Origin: Candidatus Eisenbergiella stercorigallinarum
Lineage (GTDB): Bacteria; Bacillota; Clostridia; Lachnospirales; Lachnospiraceae
Assembly (NCBI GenBank): GCA_019120525.1
Contig: DWUW01000011.1
Location: forward strand, 1-6,945
DNA: 6,945 nucleotides
Reading direction: 5' to 3'
Part shown: positions 4,987-6,945 of the stretch, one piece after another
Layout of the letters: each line of letters begins with the position of its first letter
Numbering within the stretch: the first letter of the stretch is position 1
Program-made: the position numbers and the translations under genes
Notes under the pieces: model-generated
Database searches by the model: none
What the model was told of the DNA's origin: nothing
Seen by the model: only the letters and a program-made list of their open reading frames with translations

Positions 4987-6057
4987 ATGCAGATGACACT
5001 GAGATGGTACGGAAGCCGTTTCGACACCGTGACCCTGCAGCAGATCCGCCAGATCCCCGGCGTGACCGGCGTGATCTCCACCCTGTACGACACCGCGCCC
5101 GGGGACGTGTGGGAGCTTTCCGACATCCTTGCCCTGAAAAAAGAGATCGAGGACGCCGGGCTGAGCCTTGCCGGCATCGAAAGCGTCAACGTCCACGACG
5201 CCATCAAGGCCGGTCTTTTCGACCGCGACAAGTATATCGACAACTACATCGCCACCCTGGAGAATCTGGGAAAGGCAGACATCCATCTGGTCTGCTACAA
5301 CTTCATGCCCGTATTCGACTGGACCAGAACCGAGCTGGCCCGCGTACGCCCGGACGGCTCCACCGTGCTCGCCTACACCCAGGAGGCCGTGGATCAGCTG
5401 AATCCGGAGGAAATGTTTTCCTCCATCTCCGGCGACACCAACGGCACCATCATGCCCGGCTGGGAACCGGAACGCATGCAGCACATCAAAGAGCTGTTTG
5501 AAATGTACCGCAGCGTGGACGACGAGGCGCTTTTTTCCAACCTGAAATATTTCCTGGAGCGCATCATGCCCGTCTGCGACAAATATGACATCAACATGGC
5601 CATTCACCCGGACGACCCCGCCTGGAGCGTATTCGGCCTTCCCCGCATCATCATCAACAAGGCCAACATCCTGCGCATGATGAAAATGGTGGACAATCCG
5701 CACAACGGCGTGACCTTCTGCTCCGGCTCCTACGGCACCAACCTGGAAAACGACCTGCCGGACATGATCCGCTCCCTGAAGGGAAGGATCCATTTCGCCC
5801 ATGTGCGCAACCTGAAATTCCATTCTCCCACCAACTTCGAGGAATCCGCCCACCTTTCTTCGGACGGAAGCTTTGATATGTATGAAATCATGCTCGCCCT
5901 TTACGACATCGGCTTTACCGGTCCCATCCGTCCCGATCACGGCCGCATGATCTGGGGGGAGGTGGCCATGCCCGGCTATGGCCTCTATGACCGCGCCCTC
6001 GGCGCCACGTACTTAAACGGCCTGTGGGAGGCCATTGAGAAATCCCACAGAAAATAA
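4987..6057 (+). CDS. uxuA: Mannonate dehydratase
   Basis: This converts D-mannonate to 2-keto-3-deoxy-D-gluconate in the glucuronate branch of hexuronate catabolism, in the cytoplasm. The 356-residue length matches the shorter Firmicutes type (E. coli UxuA is about 394). The N-terminal MQMTLRWYG block is characteristic, and the (beta/alpha)8 metal site is complete: His207 (AIHPDDP), Cys245 (FCSGSYG), His272 (FAHVRN) and Asp317 (RPDHGR), which correspond to the Mn2+ ligands described for ManD/UxuA. Adjacent His318 and Tyr331 (PGYGLYDRA) match the residues proposed for catalysis. The start follows GAGAGGG; a longer in-frame version from 4924 would add 21 unlikely residues. The gene leads an operon with uxuB, 92 bases downstream, and is divergent from the araC-family gene. 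C-ending codons dominate strikingly (GAC, AAC, ATC, CTG), suggesting selection for high expression. No frame damage is seen. Confidence 0.97.
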   Translation: MQMTLRWYGSRFDTVTLQQIRQIPGVTGVISTLYDTAPGDVWELSDILALKKEIEDAGLSLAGIESVNVHDAIKAGLFDRDKYIDNYIATLENLGKADIHLVCYNFMPVFDWTRTELARVRPDGSTVLAYTQEAVDQLNPEEMFSSISGDTNGTIMPGWEPERMQHIKELFEMYRSVDDEALFSNLKYFLERIMPVCDKYDINMAIHPDDPAWSVFGLPRIIINKANILRMMKMVDNPHNGVTFCSGSYGTNLENDLPDMIRSLKGRIHFAHVRNLKFHSPTNFEESAHLSSDGSFDMYEIMLALYDIGFTGPIRPDHGRMIWGEVAMPGYGLYDRALGATYLNGLWEAIEKSHRK

Positions 6058-6099
6058 CGCCCAAACCAGTCAGAGCGGCCTTCTCCGCCGTACGAAACG

Positions 6100-6127
6100 C
6101 GGTCCGGCTAAAGAAGCGGCCGGACCG
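6100..6127 (+). other. GC-rich intercistronic stem-loop between uxuA and uxuB
   Basis: CGGTCCGGC (6100-6108) and GCCGGACCG (6119-6127) form a perfect 9-bp stem around a 10-base loop. AAAAGAAAGG follows instead of a T-run, so it is not a standard terminator on either strand. It ends 5 bases before the uxuB ribosome binding site. An mRNA processing or stability role, uncoupling the expression levels of the two genes, would fit. Confidence 0.6.
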
Positions 6128-6149
6128 AAAAGAAAGGAAGCGTAAAAAC

Positions 6150-6945
6150 ATGGAACTGACGTTACAGGGACTGAAACAGTCCGAACAATGGAAAAAAGCA
6201 GGCTACAGCCTTCCGGAATACGACATTCCCGCCGCCGTAGCCCGCACCCGTGAAAATCCCCGCTGGATCCACTTCGGCGCCGGAAACATCTTCCGCGCCT
6301 TCCAGGCGAACGCGGCCCAGGAGCTTTTAAACCGCGGCGTAATGGACACAGGCCTGATAGCGGCGGAGGGCTACGACTATGAGATCATCGAAAAAATGTA
6401 CCGCCCTCACGACAACCTCAGCATCCTCGCCACCCTCCGGGCAGACGGCGCCGTGGAAAAAACGGTTGTGGGAAGCATCCTGGAATCCCTCATTCTGGAC
6501 AGCGGCAACGCGGCGGAATATGACCGCCTGAAAGAGATCTTCCGCACCCCTTCCCTTCAGATGGCGAGCTTTACCATCACCGAAAAGGGCTACAGCCTGA
6601 CCAGCGCGAAGGGCGAAACCCCTTCTGACATCGCCTATGATTTTACCCATGGGCCCAAAGCTCCCAGAAGCTATCTGGGAAAGGTTTCCTCTCTGATCTA
6701 TGAACGTTATCTCGCCGGGGCGCTTCCGTTAAGCCTCGTCAGCATGGACAACTGCTCCCACAACGGAGACAGGCTCTATGCCGCGGTGAACGCCTTTGCC
6801 GAAGCCTGGCAGCAAAACGGCCTGGTTCAGGACGGGTTCGTTTCCTACATCAACGATAAGAAAAAGATTGCCTTCCCCTGGACCATGATCGACAAAATCA
6901 CGCCCCGGCCCGACGACACAGTAAAGGCCATGCTGGAACAGGACG
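6150..6945 (+). CDS. uxuB: Fructuronate reductase / mannitol dehydrogenase family protein, N-terminal half (cut by window edge)
   Basis: This would interconvert D-fructuronate and D-mannonate with NAD(H), the step just before UxuA. Only 265 codons are inside the window, and the frame is still open at the end. It belongs to the long-chain polyol dehydrogenase family: HFGAGNIFRAFQ (residues 41-52) is the Rossmann dinucleotide loop, SMDNCSHNGD (198-207) matches the family's conserved Asp-Asn-x-x-x-Asn-Gly block, and FPWTMIDKITPRP (242-254) matches the F-P-x-T-M-V-D-R-I-T-P block at the domain junction. Family members run to roughly 480-540 residues, so about half is missing, including the catalytic Lys region. 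The ATG at 6150-6152 follows AAAGGAAG (6133-6140). Its position after uxuA favours fructuronate reductase over mannitol or altronate dehydrogenases, but motifs alone do not decide. Confidence 0.9.
   Translation, partial: MELTLQGLKQSEQWKKAGYSLPEYDIPAAVARTRENPRWIHFGAGNIFRAFQANAAQELLNRGVMDTGLIAAEGYDYEIIEKMYRPHDNLSILATLRADGAVEKTVVGSILESLILDSGNAAEYDRLKEIFRTPSLQMASFTITEKGYSLTSAKGETPSDIAYDFTHGPKAPRSYLGKVSSLIYERYLAGALPLSLVSMDNCSHNGDRLYAAVNAFAEAWQQNGLVQDGFVSYINDKKKIAFPWTMIDKITPRPDDTVKAMLEQD

Noticed and set aside
4981..5940. A 319-codon open frame on the reverse strand inside uxuA
   Set aside because: It is a mirror of the strongly C-ending codons of uxuA. It has no family motif, no convincing ribosome binding site and a low-complexity composition rich in V, G, H and D.
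6135..6150. A possible CcpA (cre) site just before uxuB
   Set aside because: Only about ten of fourteen consensus positions match, the required dyad ends are missing, and the stretch is explained by the ribosome binding site. No better cre match was found near the uxuA promoter.

Overview
The window looks like chromosomal DNA from an anaerobic, gut-type member of the Clostridia, most likely Lachnospiraceae-like. This is an inference from gene content (the DUF951 / rpsF / ssb neighbourhood, a class U-type sirtuin, a bacteriohemerythrin, a DUF5722 lipoprotein, and short Firmicutes-type UxuA), from strong AGGAGG-type ribosome binding sites, and from a base composition that looks moderately G+C-rich by eye. 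No species can be assigned from the sequence alone.

Left block, positions 1 to about 1975, all leftward. Read in transcription order it holds a bacteriohemerythrin, a Rho-independent-like hairpin, a SIR2 NAD-dependent deacylase with a TTG start, a tightly coupled 60-residue DUF951 protein, then rpsF (ribosomal protein S6) from its own strong promoter, and the first nine codons of ssb. The last two are the start of the conserved rpsF-ssb(-rpsR) operon, which continues outside the window.

Middle block, positions 1976 to 4809, also leftward. It holds an AraC-family regulator with an N-terminal cupin, followed by a 611-residue DUF5722 lipoprotein. The lipoprotein has the two Glu motifs expected of a clan GH-A-like (beta/alpha)8 glycosidase. 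A separate promoter, with a striking inverted repeat over its -10 box, precedes the lipoprotein gene.

Right block, positions 4810 to 6945, rightward. It holds uxuA (mannonate dehydratase) and the first half of uxuB (fructuronate reductase family), separated by a GC-rich intercistronic stem-loop. These are two consecutive steps of hexuronate (glucuronate branch) breakdown. The araC gene and uxuA are divergent. The 177-base gap between them holds a good promoter in each direction and a 20-bp-spaced direct repeat placed to contact both, which is the usual layout for an autoregulated AraC activator.

A working model, not proven here, is as follows. The surface lipoprotein acts on a uronic-acid-containing glycan or glycoside, the AraC protein senses a product, and UxuA/UxuB carry the released hexuronate toward 2-keto-3-deoxygluconate. 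The most novel element is the DUF5722 protein, whose substrate I cannot name. I see no tRNA or rRNA gene, CRISPR array, insertion sequence, or prophage or integration signature.
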